Source: Galerina marginata (lineage: Eukaryota > Basidiomycota > Agaricomycetes > Agaricales > Galerinaceae). Taken from it: 64,000 nt of DNA. Location: positions 2,666,001 through 2,730,000 of the forward strand of contig JAECYW010000004.1 of assembly GCA_023014335.1 (NCBI GenBank). The letters run 5' to 3'. The position numbers and the translations under genes were made by a program. Under the pieces are notes generated by a model. It was not told where the DNA came from, did no database searches, and was given only the letters and a program-made list of their open reading frames with translations. This document shows positions 9,775-22,278 of this stretch, piece by piece. Numbering within the stretch: the first letter of the stretch is position 1; every line of letters starts with the position of its first letter.

Positions 9775-11209
9775 AAAAAGTGATTTTGCATTCCTTGTCG
9801 TTGCTGTCGGACCCAGCCAGGAGCTCAGGTGGTCCGGTGCTGTCCGTGTTGGAACTGAAGCTCTGGAACTCAGAGTCTTCTATGCACTGGTAGGAGCTTC
9901 TCAAAGACTCCCCCTCCAACCTATGATTTTGCACCCAGACCAAATCCGCCAGGCGTTTGCCCCATGTCCTTGGGTCCGGAAATATACCATTGTCCGGAAA
10001 TATGCGCGCTACGTGGTCCTCAAAGTGAGAATCCGGCACAGACTGCAGATCTGACTCATCGTCTGCAATATGGCCTTGTAGAAACCCATTGGTGAAATAG
10101 ACGTCGTCGTCATAGAGGAAAGCGGACCATGCACCAGCAACCTCATCAAGAGTTGCTGTGTTTGCCATGCTGGAAGACAATCCAGCAGGCTTAGACTTTG
10201 GATCTGTCAATTTCCCGGTCGACTTTCCATTGTCCTTCCTCTCCCTTTTCAGACTTGGGCATTCATCAGATTTGTGTCCGAATCTGTTGCAGTTGAAGCA
10301 CTTAAGGCCACCGCTCACTTGAGAGCTGCCACTCCCCCTGGAGCTGCCTCCTCGTCCTCACCATTGCTTGCCTCCTCCAGTCTTCTGGCCAGGTCTTTTG
10401 CTAGACATAGAAATTGCCGCAGCAACACCAGTCGACGTAGAAGCCTTGGATTTATCCTTGGCATTCTTCACACTCTCAGTGTGGTTGTATTCCTCCAAAA
10501 TCATCTGCATCATCGCTTCTGGGTTTAATTTGTAGTCAATAACCATGACGGAAGACGCTGCTTTGCCAGCCTTGATAGCGTTGGCAATGGCGGCCTCGGT
10601 TTGAAGTGTGATGATGGTTTTGGCATTTGCAGAGATTTGGGCAATGAAGGAAGACAACTCCGCAGGTACAAAGTTCATAATGAGAGTGCAGTAGTTGTTG
10701 TCGCTGATGGTAACCCCAGCATTAAGAAGAATTTTGTACTCGACTCGGATGTGATCAAATTTGGCATGTAGATTGGTGCCAGGCTTATAGCGCATGCCCA
10801 TGAATTTTGTATGAAGGTTTGAGCACATAAGCATGCTCTTGCTCGTAAACTTGGTGACAATTCCACTCCACATGTCCGCAACGCTTTCACGGCGCATGTA
10901 TTTTGTGAGGGTCGAGTCTGGAAGCTTCTGCAAAAGGAAATACATAGCGAGATCTTCCTTTTCCTGCCAATTGCTAAGAGCCTTGGCTTGGTCTTTGTCT
11001 TTGGTATCGGTAACTGCTGGCTTGGCTGCGGATCTGTTGAAGTGCGTGTAGACTTTCTTCTGCTTGATAGCGATCGTGAAGCGCTTCTGGAAAATGACCC
11101 AGTTGCTTCCAGATGAATCGAGTTTGTCGAGAGCGTGTGTGAAATCAGAGGTTGGTACGGCTGAGGTGGACAACATGTTGGGAGATAACAGAGAAACAAT
11201 GGAGGACAA
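9775..11209 (-). pseudogene. Ty1/copia gag with zinc knuckle, broken
   Basis: The minus strand from 11,209 encodes a copia-type gag: a DKLDSSGSNWVIFQKRF motif typical of the N-terminal gag region, then the helical UBN2-like capsid part (WQEKEDLAMYFLLQKLPDS, GTNLHAKFDHIR). The frame ends in an opal stop at 10,358-10,360 right after GGGKQW, then continues in the same frame through a Gly/Ser linker to the zinc knuckle CFNCNRFGHKSDEC (C-x2-C-x4-H-x4-C). A further stretch follows down to 9,775, where a foldback tip cuts it off. The protease, expected next, is absent. The pol fragment at 350-1,345 is probably its continuation. The single stop could be a nonsense mutation; readthrough is not supported by anything else seen. 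Confidence 0.85.
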
Positions 11210-12118
11210 GAGGATGATAGATTATAGGCGAATAGAATACTCGCAGTAGGGACAGTGCTCGCAAATAGTGTGCAGGTAGGATACTAGTGAGACTTCTTTG
11301 TGGTTTAGGTAGGTACGCCGGGGTCCATAACCTATTACTAGGCTATTAGAAAGAGTGCCGGATCTGTAAGTTAAGAATACACTCAGTTCGCACTTGTTGT
11401 AGTGACGAAGTCTGATTTAATATACCTGTAAGTTAAGAATACACTACAGGTATGTGAGTAAAGAATGAAGGTACGTAAAGTAGACTAATGCTCACCTCAG
11501 TTTGCACTCATTGTAGTGACAAAGTCTGAGGGGAGTGGGGAAACAAATGTCCAGTATATGTGTAGCTACGAGCTACGACAAAATAACATATGATTAAGGG
11601 GAACAGATAAAGAGAGTGACTGAAACCAAAAAGGAAAGTGATAAGATAAGATAACTAACATACAGATGGATTGCCTATTCCAACAAACCCAATGCTAGGT
11701 GAGCAGTATATATAAGAAAAGGCACTTTAGGACAAGTGTTGCATGCAAAATAATAAAAGTGGTATGATAAAATAAAGTCCATAAATAAAATGAAATCTTT
11801 GGAATCACATCCAGAACAGTGGAGTGGAGCAGAACTCCAGAACATCAGACCCAGAAATCAGAGCTTTGGAAATCAGAAGCAGAGTTCCCCTTACACACAG
11901 TAAAAGAATTTATCTAACATGACTGAGATCACCATAGGTAACAGTACCTATCCAATCATTGAATCAAGTCTATCAATTTACCAGAAAGTGTGGGAACCTT
12001 AGGTGAACCAAGAGCATTCTAGGATCAATGTGTCACACTTACAATAGCCCTCTATGTAGACAGAAAACAGGATTATGGGAAGTAATATAGTCTAGAATGC
12101 ATTGAACAGATACCAAGC
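11210..12118. other. Probable decayed LTR or leader, no gene
   Basis: No coding region is seen. Two short direct repeats are present: GTAAGTTAAGAATACACT at 11,366-11,383 and 11,428-11,445, and CAGTT(C/T)GCACT with GTAGTGAC(G/A)AAGTCTGA at 11,384-11,415 and 11,498-11,529. Their position upstream of gag suggests an LTR with an internal duplication. The right end, from about 11,900, serves as the 3' flank of citrate synthase. Confidence 0.4.
11319..11336 (-). other. Possible primer-binding site of the copia element
   Basis: Read on the minus strand, the bases AGGTTATGGACCCCGG lie about 110 bases upstream of gag. They resemble the half-tRNA initiator-methionine primer site used by many copia elements (GGTTATG followed by a C-rich stretch). 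The match is partial and no clear LTR end with CA was found, so this is tentative. Confidence 0.35.
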
Positions 12119-14031
12119 TTAAGGCTTGCCTGCAAACATTTTTTTAATAGCAGCAGTGGAGTATGATTTGGGACGCTCCAAGGCTAGAAGTAAAATAATG
12201 AGGTTAAGAAAATTTGATAGAAGATAATAACTTACGTGCACCAAGAGCCCGATCCCAAATTAATTGGGCTGCAACACCAAATGCACGAGACACACCAAAA
12301 AGAACAGTATAGAACTGCATCTGGTCCATTCCATAATGGGTGAGGAGAACACCAGAATGAGCATCCACATTGGGCCATGGGTTCTTTGCTTTACCAGCCT
12401 AATGATTAAATTGAATAAGTCAGGCCATGGTGTGAGAGATTTAATGCCACAAACCTCGAGGAGAATGTCAGGGACCAAATTGTAAATTTGCGCAACAAGT
12501 TTGAACATCTTGTCTTCAGGCAAGTGCTTCAAAGCAAATTCACGTTGAGCAGTGTAGCGTGGGTCAGTTTTTCGCAGTACAGCATGGCCATAGCCAGGAA
12601 CCACTTGACCGCCCTTGAGAGTTGACCAAATGTATTCTTTGACTGCTTCATCTGATGCATCTTCACCGATTTGAGCCTGCATTTTTCGTAACCAGATGAG
12701 AACTTCCTGGTTGGCCAAACCATGAAGAGGTCCAGCAAGCCCATTGAGGGCAGCACCATAAGCCAGGAATGGATCAGACAAGGCGGATCCTACTAGTTTC
12801 CCCGTGTGTGCAGAGACGTTTCCGCCTTCGTGATCACTGAAACAGGTGTATTGAGTGATTGCATATGTGGTGCACCGTACACAATGCTCAAAATCGCAAG
12901 GAACAAAACATACCTATGGATGGTGAGGTAAAGTCGAAGGAGCTCAACGAAAGCATTGTTTTCGCCGAAACCGAGAAGGGTTGCCAAATTGTGAGAGTAA
13001 TCTTTTGTGGGATCAATACTTGGCAGCTTTCCTTGGCCGAACACATTGCGGTAAATTCGGCCAGCGATATTAGGTAATTTAGCAATTCTGAATAGACATG
13101 AGGAACACGCAACGCAGGGAGAAGAGAGCGCAGCTTACAGGTCCATCGAATCCTCGAAAGTTGGTCCCCAGTAGTCCCTTTTCGATATGCCATCTTGGTA
13201 GGCTTTTGCGAACGCCGAGTCGTGGTTCAACTGAATGAACAGCGTAAGTGGTTAACTTAATAGGGTGGGGTTAAATCATACCGCCGTAACGGCCAGACTG
13301 AACTGGCTCATGGGGTGGAGTGTGGGCGGGCAGCGGTCAAGGATTTCCTCTACGAACTCGGGAATTGCAGAACGAGCGGCCCAGTCGCGTGAGAGTTCGG
13401 CAACCTGTTCTTGAGTAGGAATTTCACCAGTGACCAAAAGCCAGAACAGTCCTTCCGGAAGGGGCTCAGAACCACCAGCTGCTTTAGGCAGTAGGGCTTG
13501 ACATTCCGGAATAGTCTTGCCACGGAAGCGAATACCCTCCTCTAACCCAAAGGTGAGGTCCGAAACAGAACAAATAAGAGCCTAGATTATCTTACCTGCG
13601 TCGAGAACAGACCCTTCCCAAATGAGAGCGGGAAGGCCGCGCATTCCACTGAATGGCAGATTATTGAGAAGAACGAGTCCCACGTGTATGTGACGTACCC
13701 GTAAAGCTGATCAACGATGACAGGACCAAAGGCCTTTTTGCCATGCTCAGCACGGGCAGACTTGACCTGAGAGAGAAATTGAGAAGATGGATACGTGTGA
13801 GAGTATGTATGTGTCGACTGACATTCTCCATCTCTTTTGGGATGAGTTCCGCCAGGCGTTCCTTGAGCGAAACAGGTTTGACGGAGGTAGAGTAGAGACG
13901 TGCCGCTGGGGAGGCGGAACGCAAGAGAGAAGAAGGACGCGACTTTGAGACAAAGAGTGAGTCAGAGCGTAAGGAAATAAGAAAACAAAGGAACATACAG
14001 CTCTGAGCAATGACCTGGCTGGGACAGACAT
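12119..14031 (-). CDS. CIT1: Citrate synthase, mitochondrial
   Basis: Condenses acetyl-CoA with oxaloacetate in the first step of the TCA cycle. Exons read from 14,031 ([11 protein letters not shown]), a second exon [20 protein letters not shown] that completes a basic, Ser/Arg-rich mitochondrial presequence, then [17 protein letters not shown]. Downstream blocks include [16 protein letters not shown] sequence, [18 protein letters not shown] and [15 protein letters not shown], which carry the family's active-site histidines. The last exon ends [15 protein letters not shown] with a TAA stop at 12,119. At least seven exons are separated by roughly 50-70 base introns. It is transcribed away from TRM8 from a 106-base shared gap. 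Its 3' side faces the transposon nest, but the coding region looks intact. Confidence 0.93.
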
Positions 14032-14137
14032 GGTGGTTCAGTGGAGACGACAGGTATGTCAAGTTTTTTATAGTTTCAGCCGTTCCGAGTTCCTCCACGT
14101 CACATGACTTTGCAAGCCAATCTCACCTCCGTCCACG
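14032..14137. promoter_or_regulatory. Shared CIT1/TRM8 divergent promoter
   Basis: Only 106 bases separate the two start codons, so both promoters and 5' leaders must lie here. No TATA box is obvious. Confidence 0.5.
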
Positions 14138-15029
<892 letters not shown>

Positions 15030-15092
15030 CTCGTCTTGCACATGTAATTTACCTCCCTGTTTCTTCTAATGAAAGTAGTCTCGATGGAGTTG

Positions 15093-15996
15093 TCAATCGA
15101 GAGCGCCTCCATCCATATCGATATCTCCATCCTGCCCGCGATGGTGGCTACCCATTTTTACCGATTTTATCAAGGCCGTTGAGTGTTTCAAAATGGCACT
15201 CTTCATCTCTTTATGAATCACCCCACCCGCCTCAGTTGCCAATCGAAATACTTCTTCAAATCGATCCGCATGTAGGCGCGTCTCCATTGTTACCAGAGAC
15301 ACCTTCTTAGTTTTTGGCATTACTGCTATGGTGAGGTTTGGGACGTCGCTCTCCTCTAAGAGAGTAAGATCTAAGAGTGGGGATGTTGAATGCACACCAC
15401 CGCTGATAGCGCAGACGAAGTCGACCATTGGAATGCCCGCATTCATCAATGCAAGGGTTGTTGCATTAATTGACGCTTGAAGAAGGCCGCCGTCTTGTTG
15501 TATTACTTGCACAAACACGTCAATTTGAGACCTTGGATATAAAGAAGTCTGTATAGCTGGCTCGAACGTAGATTTTATTGCAGCAGCAAATTCCAGTATG
15601 CGTCTATGAAGCTGGTCACTGGACGTAACGAGGCGAGTAAATTTTCAATCTGAACAACTTACTTGTCTCCACGCGAACGTTTTCTACGGTCCCCAGTGCT
15701 GAATGCTGCTATAGAAACCTCTACATTGAGGTTGGCACGATCATGTATGGTCTGAGAGCGTATCTTGGCCTCTCTTGGACCAAAAACAGAAACGAGGACC
15801 TGAGTGAGTCCATGCGTGACCGCTGCTGAGCCATCTGCGTGGCCTTGGGGCGAGAGGTCGATGTCGACACTGCGCAACTCAAACTGGCGACGACCGTCTG
15901 AGCGAAATCCACCTTCGTTGAGGATTTCAACGCGCGATGCCTGGAAAAAATGAATATGTAGATAACGCAGGTAGTTTCAGATGTGGACTGTACCAT
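15093..15996 (-). CDS. RRP41: Exosome core subunit RRP41/SKI6, RNase PH fold
   Basis: A ring subunit of the RNA exosome, which degrades and processes RNA 3' to 5' in nucleus and cytoplasm. The protein starts M, then ASRVEILNEGGFRSDGRR, the usual RRP41 opening. It continues through DGSAAVTHGLTQVLVSVFGP, NVEVS, the DVFVQVIQQDGGLL block and ALMNAGIPM, all typical of RNase PH domains. The ATG at 15,994-15,996 is an exon by itself: a 53-base intron (15,941-15,993, GTACAG...CCAG) follows immediately. A second intron interrupts after RSRGDK. The C-terminus ends in an acidic Asp/Gly tail. It diverges from the nicotinate phosphoribosyltransferase gene over 133 bases. Confidence 0.9.
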
Positions 15997-16129
15997 CAAT
16001 GTGGAGCGGGATGAGGAGTTTATGTGTGACTGTTATTTGTTATGGACTCTGGCACTTCCATCAATCGGATAACGGGATCATGGCGCCTCGATAGGCGCGC
16101 ATTCTAGTTCTCTTTCACCTCCTTTCAGT
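15997..16129. promoter_or_regulatory. Shared RRP41/NPT1 divergent promoter
   Basis: The 133 bases between two start codons hold both promoters. A GC-rich inverted repeat (GGCGCCTCGATAGGCGC, about 16,082-16,098) lies inside and could be a protein-binding site, but no known factor site is recognised. Confidence 0.4.
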
Positions 16130-17878
16130 ATGTCCGCTGCTCTAACGGATCTCGCTGTCCCCCAATCCATATTGGATACCGACCTTTACAAGGCAAGTAG
16201 CTTCCCCAGCATTTGACAAATCGCTTCTGAATCAAGCGGTCGAAACCACAGTTAACAATGCAGCAAGCGGTTTTGCATCACTTCCCTGAGGTTCATGCCA
16301 CATATCGCTTTACAAATCGAAATAGCGGCCTTCTTTTCTCTCGTCAATGCATCGAACGATTCCGGACCGCCGTATCACGTTTGTTATCAGACGGATTTTT
16401 CGCTCGGGCTTGAACTGACAAATAGGAAACAGATTTCACCACCCTGACCTTAACAGACCTCGAATCGCAATGGCTTCAGAGAACTTGCCCTTACCTTACT
16501 CACACATACCTCTCGTATCTCGCTTCTTATAGATATCAACCTGAACAAGTCAAGATCAAGTATATTCCGGTGACCAATGATAACTTGAGAGGGCAAGTTG
16601 AAATCGAAATCGCTGGTCCCTGGGTTGAAACTATTCTTTGGGAAGTGCCTCTTATGGCATGCCTCAGTGAATCATATTTTCAGGCCGTCGATGTGGATTG
16701 GAATTATGATCATCAACGTGGTACATAGTTATTTCGATTCGATTCGATCCCATTCTGTTACACGACTCATATTTTATCGTGGAGCTAGATATCGCTTATT
16801 CAAAAGCCAAAGCCTTGCTAGAAGCCAACTGTCACTTCAGCGAATTTGGAACACGAAGGAGAAGATCATTCAATGCCCAGGATATCGTCATCCAAGCCCT
16901 CGCCCGTGCGTCCAAAGATATTCCAGGACAGGGTCGCTTTTCTGGCACCAGTAATGTAAGCTCGTCTGACTTTGCCGCATGAATCGTCTCATTCCTAACC
17001 GCAGGTTCATCTTGCCTACATGTACGGCCTTTCTCCTATTGGTACCATTGCACAGTATGTCTTGAAAATTTCTTATAGAGGTATCGGTGATAACCACTTA
17101 TACGACTTAATATGTATCTAGCGAATGGTTCATGGGTGTAAGTGTCAGCTGATTCATTTCCGAGAATTTAAATCAATAATTCATAGGTCGCTGCGTTGAA
17201 AGGGTACGAACACGCTAACACTCTTGCTCTGCGCCTTTGGGAGGAAGTCTATCGCGGTTGCCAGGCTCCACTGATATCGCTGACCGACACTTTTACTACC
17301 GAATCCTTTATTCAGGTAAGCCATGGCACTTTATTAAAGCAAACTCTGACTTCTCCACAAGGATTTTGTGGCCGAGCCGGAAATTGCTAATCGATGGACC
17401 GGTCTTCGTCAAGATTCTGGAGATCCGTTCGCCTTTGGACCACGTATCAAAAAAATGTACGAATCTCTGGGTATACCTCATGGATCGAAATCTCTTATCT
17501 TCTCTGACGCACTGACGGTCGAGAAATGCCTGGAAATCAAAAAGCAGTGCGATGAATTAAAATTTATCCATGGTACGTCGTTGTCCTAACTCTTCGATAT
17601 ATTTCATTCCGGTATCGTAAACAGTTTCCTTTGGAATCGGAACATTTCTTACCAACGACTTTCGGAGCCTTTCGACTGGCGAGAAAAGCAAGGCTCTGAA
17701 TATTGTTATTAAGCTGGCGTCAGTCAGTGGCAAACCATGCATCAAACTCAGTGATGATATGAATAAGGTCCATAAAACTATCTTCAGCTCTTCCCATTCA
17801 TTCTAATGCTTGTGATGATTCCAGACCACTGGTGACAAAGAAGCGGTTGAATTGGTGAAACAGCTGTATGGCCTGTAG
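16130..17878 (+). CDS. NPT1: Nicotinate phosphoribosyltransferase
   Basis: Makes nicotinate mononucleotide from nicotinate and PRPP in the NAD salvage (Preiss-Handler) pathway. The opening reads [21 protein letters not shown], then [20 protein letters not shown], which is characteristic of the family. Later blocks are FGTRRRRSF, the GTIAHEWFMG motif holding the histidine that is phosphorylated in yeast, [11 protein letters not shown], and [13 protein letters not shown] in the PRPP-binding region, ending [10 protein letters not shown]. The first intron (16,193-16,251) has a GC donor (AAG/GCAAGT...ACAG): no GT donor keeps the frame. Another intron splits the codon of the catalytic His. The gene has about eight exons and appears intact. 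Confidence 0.92.
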
Positions 17879-18228
17879 CAAACAACCGTCTCAAAGATCA
17901 GTTGCGCGAGTGATCATGCAGAAAGATTGTAATTTATTGTTTAAATTGGTCCACACGGAGGTCATGGCCCTTTCCTTAGTATTAAATGCTAAGTATGAGC
18001 TTGGTAGAAGTATCATAGACTGCTACAAGAGTCGGATCTTCAGATTCCTCACGACGGCCACGACGCGCTGACTATCAGTAAGTACAGTCCGTTGCCGGGG
18101 TCGGGACACATTACTACTTAAGTATAATATGGTTTCTAATGTTATTATTTATATTTTATTTTACATAAGCGGGAACAAAGTCGAAAGTTGCAACCTTCAA
18201 CTCCTCATTCATCCCTATACACGGCTTT
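17879..18228. other. Intergenic, no feature seen
   Basis: About 350 bases lie between two plus-strand genes. They hold the 3' flank of NPT1 and presumably the promoter of the zinc finger gene. A 67-codon ORF starting at 17,868 overlaps the NPT1 stop in another frame and is not supported. Confidence 0.5.
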
Positions 18229-19014
18229 ATGTCAGACGTTCGTGCATTACTGAAAGCCAAAAGACAAGAGGCTCGCATCATACATCCATATGCAACCTAT
18301 AACCCTTCTGGTCAGCTGAAATGTTCGGTGTGCGGATCTATAGTCAAGCATGCGTCGGCTTGGGAAGGTCACCTCGGAAGCAAAGTGCATCGTACCAATA
18401 TTGCCCATCTTCGCGAACAAGAAGAAAATCGCAAAGAGATATCGGACCATCTAGGCAAGCGGAAAGCTGATGGTGACCAAACAGTGGCTCAGATCGAGAA
18501 AAGACGACGGGTGGACGCTTCAAGTCAAGAGCCAGAGTCATTTCCCCAAAATTTCTTTTCAGACCCGTCTCACGCTCCAGTTTTATTGTCTCAAGATTCG
18601 GACGCAGAGGACGACGATATTCGAGAACCGCAAAAGGGTCTTTCCCTCACCACAAAATCAGACATTGACGTGGAATACGAACGTTTCCAGCGCGAGCTTC
18701 TCAATAAAGCCGACGCAGATCCTTCCGAAGCATACGATCGCGCAACAGTCGCCGCTGAGCCCGTACTTGCATCACCAGAGACGGCTGGATTTCCAACCGT
18801 TTCCGCTGAGGAAGCCTCACAGGAACCGGCCCAGCTCACAGATGTGGAGGCGAGATCGAAGCATGAGCAAGAAGAGCGAGAACTTATCATGGACAGGTTA
18901 CTGGCAGAGGAACGCGCACAAGAGGATGCAGATATGCGTGTCCAACTCTTGAAGACGAAGCTAGTTACTTTTCGTAGCAAACGCGAAGCCGCGAAAGCCA
19001 AAAGACCGCGTTGA
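18229..19014 (+). CDS. C2H2 zinc finger, coiled-coil protein (ZNF830-like)
   Basis: This intronless 261-residue protein opens MSDVRALLKAKRQEARI, followed by one zinc finger, CSVCGSIVKHASAWEGHLGSKVH (C-x2-C-x12-H-x5-H). The middle is acidic and low in complexity (QDSDAEDDD). The C-terminus is a charged coiled coil with ERELIMDRLLAEERAQE. This layout, an ALL-KAKR N-terminus, a finger with a SAWEGHLGSK-type helix and a C-terminal coiled coil, is that of ZNF830/OMCG1, found in late spliceosomes and in genome maintenance in animals. The nuclear role here is inferred from that resemblance. Confidence 0.75.
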   Translation: MSDVRALLKAKRQEARIIHPYATYNPSGQLKCSVCGSIVKHASAWEGHLGSKVHRTNIAHLREQEENRKEISDHLGKRKADGDQTVAQIEKRRRVDASSQEPESFPQNFFSDPSHAPVLLSQDSDAEDDDIREPQKGLSLTTKSDIDVEYERFQRELLNKADADPSEAYDRATVAAEPVLASPETAGFPTVSAEEASQEPAQLTDVEARSKHEQEERELIMDRLLAEERAQEDADMRVQLLKTKLVTFRSKREAAKAKRPR

Positions 19015-19286
19015 TCTTGGAACCGACCTCGTGGCCATACTTAGTTAAAGGGTACCCCAAGGGCCAAGGCAGCAGAGTGCTTTCTACCACTTTCGCAAGG
19101 TACTGCTACTGTATAGTCTTAGAGTACAACTCCCCATATGCTAGCGCTCCTTGATAAGTCCCATAAGAGACGGGACTCTCACGGACTTAGCAACCCTTAC
19201 ACAAATACAAACGGAGATTTAAAAAACAGTTTCCCAAGTGTCACGGTCTCCAGCTTTCCACTTTCTTTAGTACAACAACAGCAACC

Positions 19287-20681
19287 ATGCCGGGCACACA
19301 CCTTCTGCCCCCAAATCTTCTCAAACTCTTTGCCCCACGTCCACCGCTACCTTATTCTCGCCCAATCGACAAAGACATTGATCGAGTTCGCAGAAAGGAT
19401 GTGTCTGGCGTGGCCGCGATTCTCGCCCAGGTAAAGGAGGCCAATACCGATTCCTTAATCAACGCCGGCACGGCCGACACTATGGAGGAGGGGGAAGAAC
19501 CAGTATATACTCATGCGGAAGAAACTAAGCGCCAAATTCGACGAGAAGAACGCAAGGCGAAAAAAACAGAGGAATTCAAGATTGCGAAGGAAACGTGTGA
19601 GTCAACATACCAATGATTCATTTATTTGTGATTTCAACCCATTCGACGTCTTACAGATAAACCTGCTGACGATCCCGAGGCTATTGGTGACCCGTATAAA
19701 ACCCTGTTCATTTCACGTCTGGTAATGAACCATTTTTGCCGACTTTCTACAGCGGAACTCAATATTCTTTAGCATAAGACTGCCACGGAAACAGATCTAC
19801 GCCGCGAGTTCGAGGGATATGGCACGATTGAGCGAGTGAGGATTGTTCGCGACAAGAAAGGACGTAGCAGAGGCTATGCCTTCATTGTGTACGAGCGGGA
19901 GCGTGACATGAAAGGTTTTTTAAGCTTGTTCCTACGCTTTTGAGCCATTTTTTTACTCATAACTTTCCAGCTGCCTACAAGGAATCTGACGGTTTGCAAA
20001 TAATGGGTAAGAGAATTCTCGTTGACGTGGAACGAGGCAGAACAGTGCGCGGTTGGAAGCCTCGTCGGTTAGGCGGTGGCTTGGGTGGCCGTCCCAAAAG
20101 AGTAGAGCCTGCTCCAGTTGCCCCACCACGGGGAGGTCTTAGAGGTGGGATGGGGGGCGGAAGTCGAGGGTTTGGCGATCGAGGTGGGGGCTTCCGAGGA
20201 CGGGGAGGTTTCGGTGGGCGCGGTGGGTTCGGTGGTGACCGTCCCAGTTTTGGTGGCGATAGGGGCGGTTTCGGTGGAGATCGAGGGGGGTATGGAGGCG
20301 ACAGAGGTGGTGGTGGTGGTGGTTTCCGTGGCGGTTTTAATGGAGGTAACGATGGCGGCTTCAGAGGCGGCTTCAGAGGCGGAAGAGATGATTCCGGGGG
20401 CGGAGGGTTTAGGTGAGCATAGTCGAATTGTCCTATCGACCGTTTTAACAGATTGATTTTGCAGAGGGCGTGGTGGAGGTGGGATTGGGTTCCACGGAAG
20501 TGGTGGTTTTGGAGATAACCAATCAAATGGCTATGGCCCTCCCCAATCGGCTGGAGGCGGCTACGGAGGCCCTCCGTCAGGGACAATGCCTGGCGGAGGT
20601 TTCGGAGGTTCTCGTGGTGACCTCAAACGAGAAGGTCCTGGCGGGTATGAAGATCGTGATGCGAAACGGCCTCGGTATTAG
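19287..20681 (+). CDS. SNP1: U1 snRNP 70-kDa protein
   Basis: Binds stem-loop I of U1 snRNA and helps define 5' splice sites. The N-terminus [23 protein letters not shown] is the U1-70K signature that contacts the snRNP core. One RRM follows, with RNP2 TLFISRL and RNP1 [11 protein letters not shown], and then the family's [25 protein letters not shown]. The C-terminus is a long Gly/Arg/Phe low-complexity tail ([12 protein letters not shown] repeats) ending [17 protein letters not shown]. Four introns are seen, before YKPADD, before HKTATET, before AAYKES, and within the Gly-rich tail (after GGGGF, the Arg codon split) ahead of GRGGGGIGF. The Gly-rich tail replaces the Arg/Ser domain of animal U1-70K. 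Confidence 0.92.
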
Positions 20682-22278
20682 GCCATTCACGGTTGAATGT
20701 GCTTGCGCTTCATTCAACCTCTCAAGCCAAAACGATTGTTGATCGTGCTGGTTAAAGTATTCCCAAGGTTTTGTTCTAATATTTCTTTCATGGCTTCTTT
20801 TTCGTAAGTATATTATCCTGATCCCTCCGGATCGTGTTTTGTTATTCCAAGGTATTTTGAACTGTAGTGAATGTACGCCGGAGGCGTCCGCGGCGGAACA
20901 TTGGCTTCAATGGCTGATCGATTCCGATGGCGACCAGCTCTTTTTCTTTCATTTTAGCGCCAATGGATGTATTCGAGAAATCGCCATTGTCAAATGTCAA
21001 GCAATCCGAGAAAATCATTAAGGTAGGAAGGAAGTGTTGCATTGTTCAATCAGCAAAGCCTGCTGTTTAAATTTAAAAGGCTGTTTACAGTTTTGTTCAC
21101 TTACATTTATGGGCTCTACTTGGTTTTCGCCAGTATGTGATGACTTGTATTGAGCACACAAGAGTGACAGATGAGTAATCTTGTTATAGAATAAATCTTT
21201 CCCAGTGTCGACCTCCTTTCTACAGGACGTCTGGGTTGATCATCTACGGCACTGGAGCAGGCAATATATGATTCGTCCAAGTCTGCATCAGTTCCGTGCC
21301 TCAAGGTACTGGCGTCGAGCACGTTTTGATCGCGCTCCGGGTCACGCGGGTACGGATCACGGACGCCGGAATGATTCGGAGACATGGCGGGTTGGAGAAC
21401 CTCATTCAGCTGCAGACTTTACAAGACTTTACAAACAGCTGTGAAGCTTTGTGAAGTATATAACTTCAAGTAAGTATTGCCTAGTATCGCTGGAAACTGT
21501 TCCCCCCGTCTTCATTAGGAAATGTACAAGCAGGTCAGGGTCGATTGCGGAAAGATCTCTTTTGTTTGATGCGAGTTGCTCCATTTGTCCTCCGTAGCAA
21601 CGACCTGCCTTGCAGAATTCTGACTCCTTTCGCGAGCTCTTCTCTCCAGAGTAGTCTCACGGTATATCAACACTCACTAGTCACTTTCCTGCCTGAGGTC
21701 CCTGCAATCAAAAAAAAAAAAAACTCTCTTGAAACCCATCGTTGTGCAACCTTTCAATCCTTTGCATCTAATCAGCTTTTACTTCTACCAGTCCTCTATC
21801 TCGGTACCTTCTGCTTATAACACCTAAACCTGAATGCCAGAACTCGTGGCTTCTTCAACAAATCCACTAAACAGACGCGATCTTCGGTAACTTGTTGTTA
21901 CCTTGCCACCAAATTTCCCACTTCTGGTTCCTAGATCCGATCTAGGTTGACCCGTAGACCTCAGACGAATCATGAAACCCCACCTACTTTTTAGGCAAAT
22001 GGCGTCCAGGCCGTTTGGTCGTTTTTCTTCTAACACCCTCCTCCTTTTTTTCATACCTACCTTGCCACTTTATTTTATTTGTTCCTTGACTTTAGTTTCA
22101 TCCCGGGCCCCGTATTTTCCTGGTACATTGTGCCACTTGGCCACTCCTCCAACGCATATAAACCTGGTGGTTGTTATTAACTCAAGCCGGTCATTCTCAG
22201 TCTGGCGTAATCACACAACCCGAGGCGCTCAACTCCCTGAGCAACACCGTTCTACCATTGGTTTTCTTAGCCAAAGGC
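20682..22278. other. 1.6-kb intergenic region, no supported gene
   Basis: Short ORFs occur on both strands (for example 21,116-21,385 minus and 21,205-21,444 plus), but none shows a recognisable domain or good exon signals. A 14-base A-run lies at about 21,710-21,723. From about 22,000 the plus strand is pyrimidine-rich, as is usual upstream of fungal start codons. The length is unusual for this crowded window and probably holds the upstream region and long leader of the homeodomain gene. Confidence 0.45.

Noticed and set aside
1..12118. Helitron or bacterial insertion sequence as explanation of the nest
   Set aside because: Target duplications (3 and 7 bases) and inverted ends argue against Helitrons, and no bacterial transposase is present.
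19975..20586. 203-codon Pro-rich minus ORF
   Set aside because: It is the antisense of the Gly-rich tail of U1-70K; glycine codons read as proline on the other strand.
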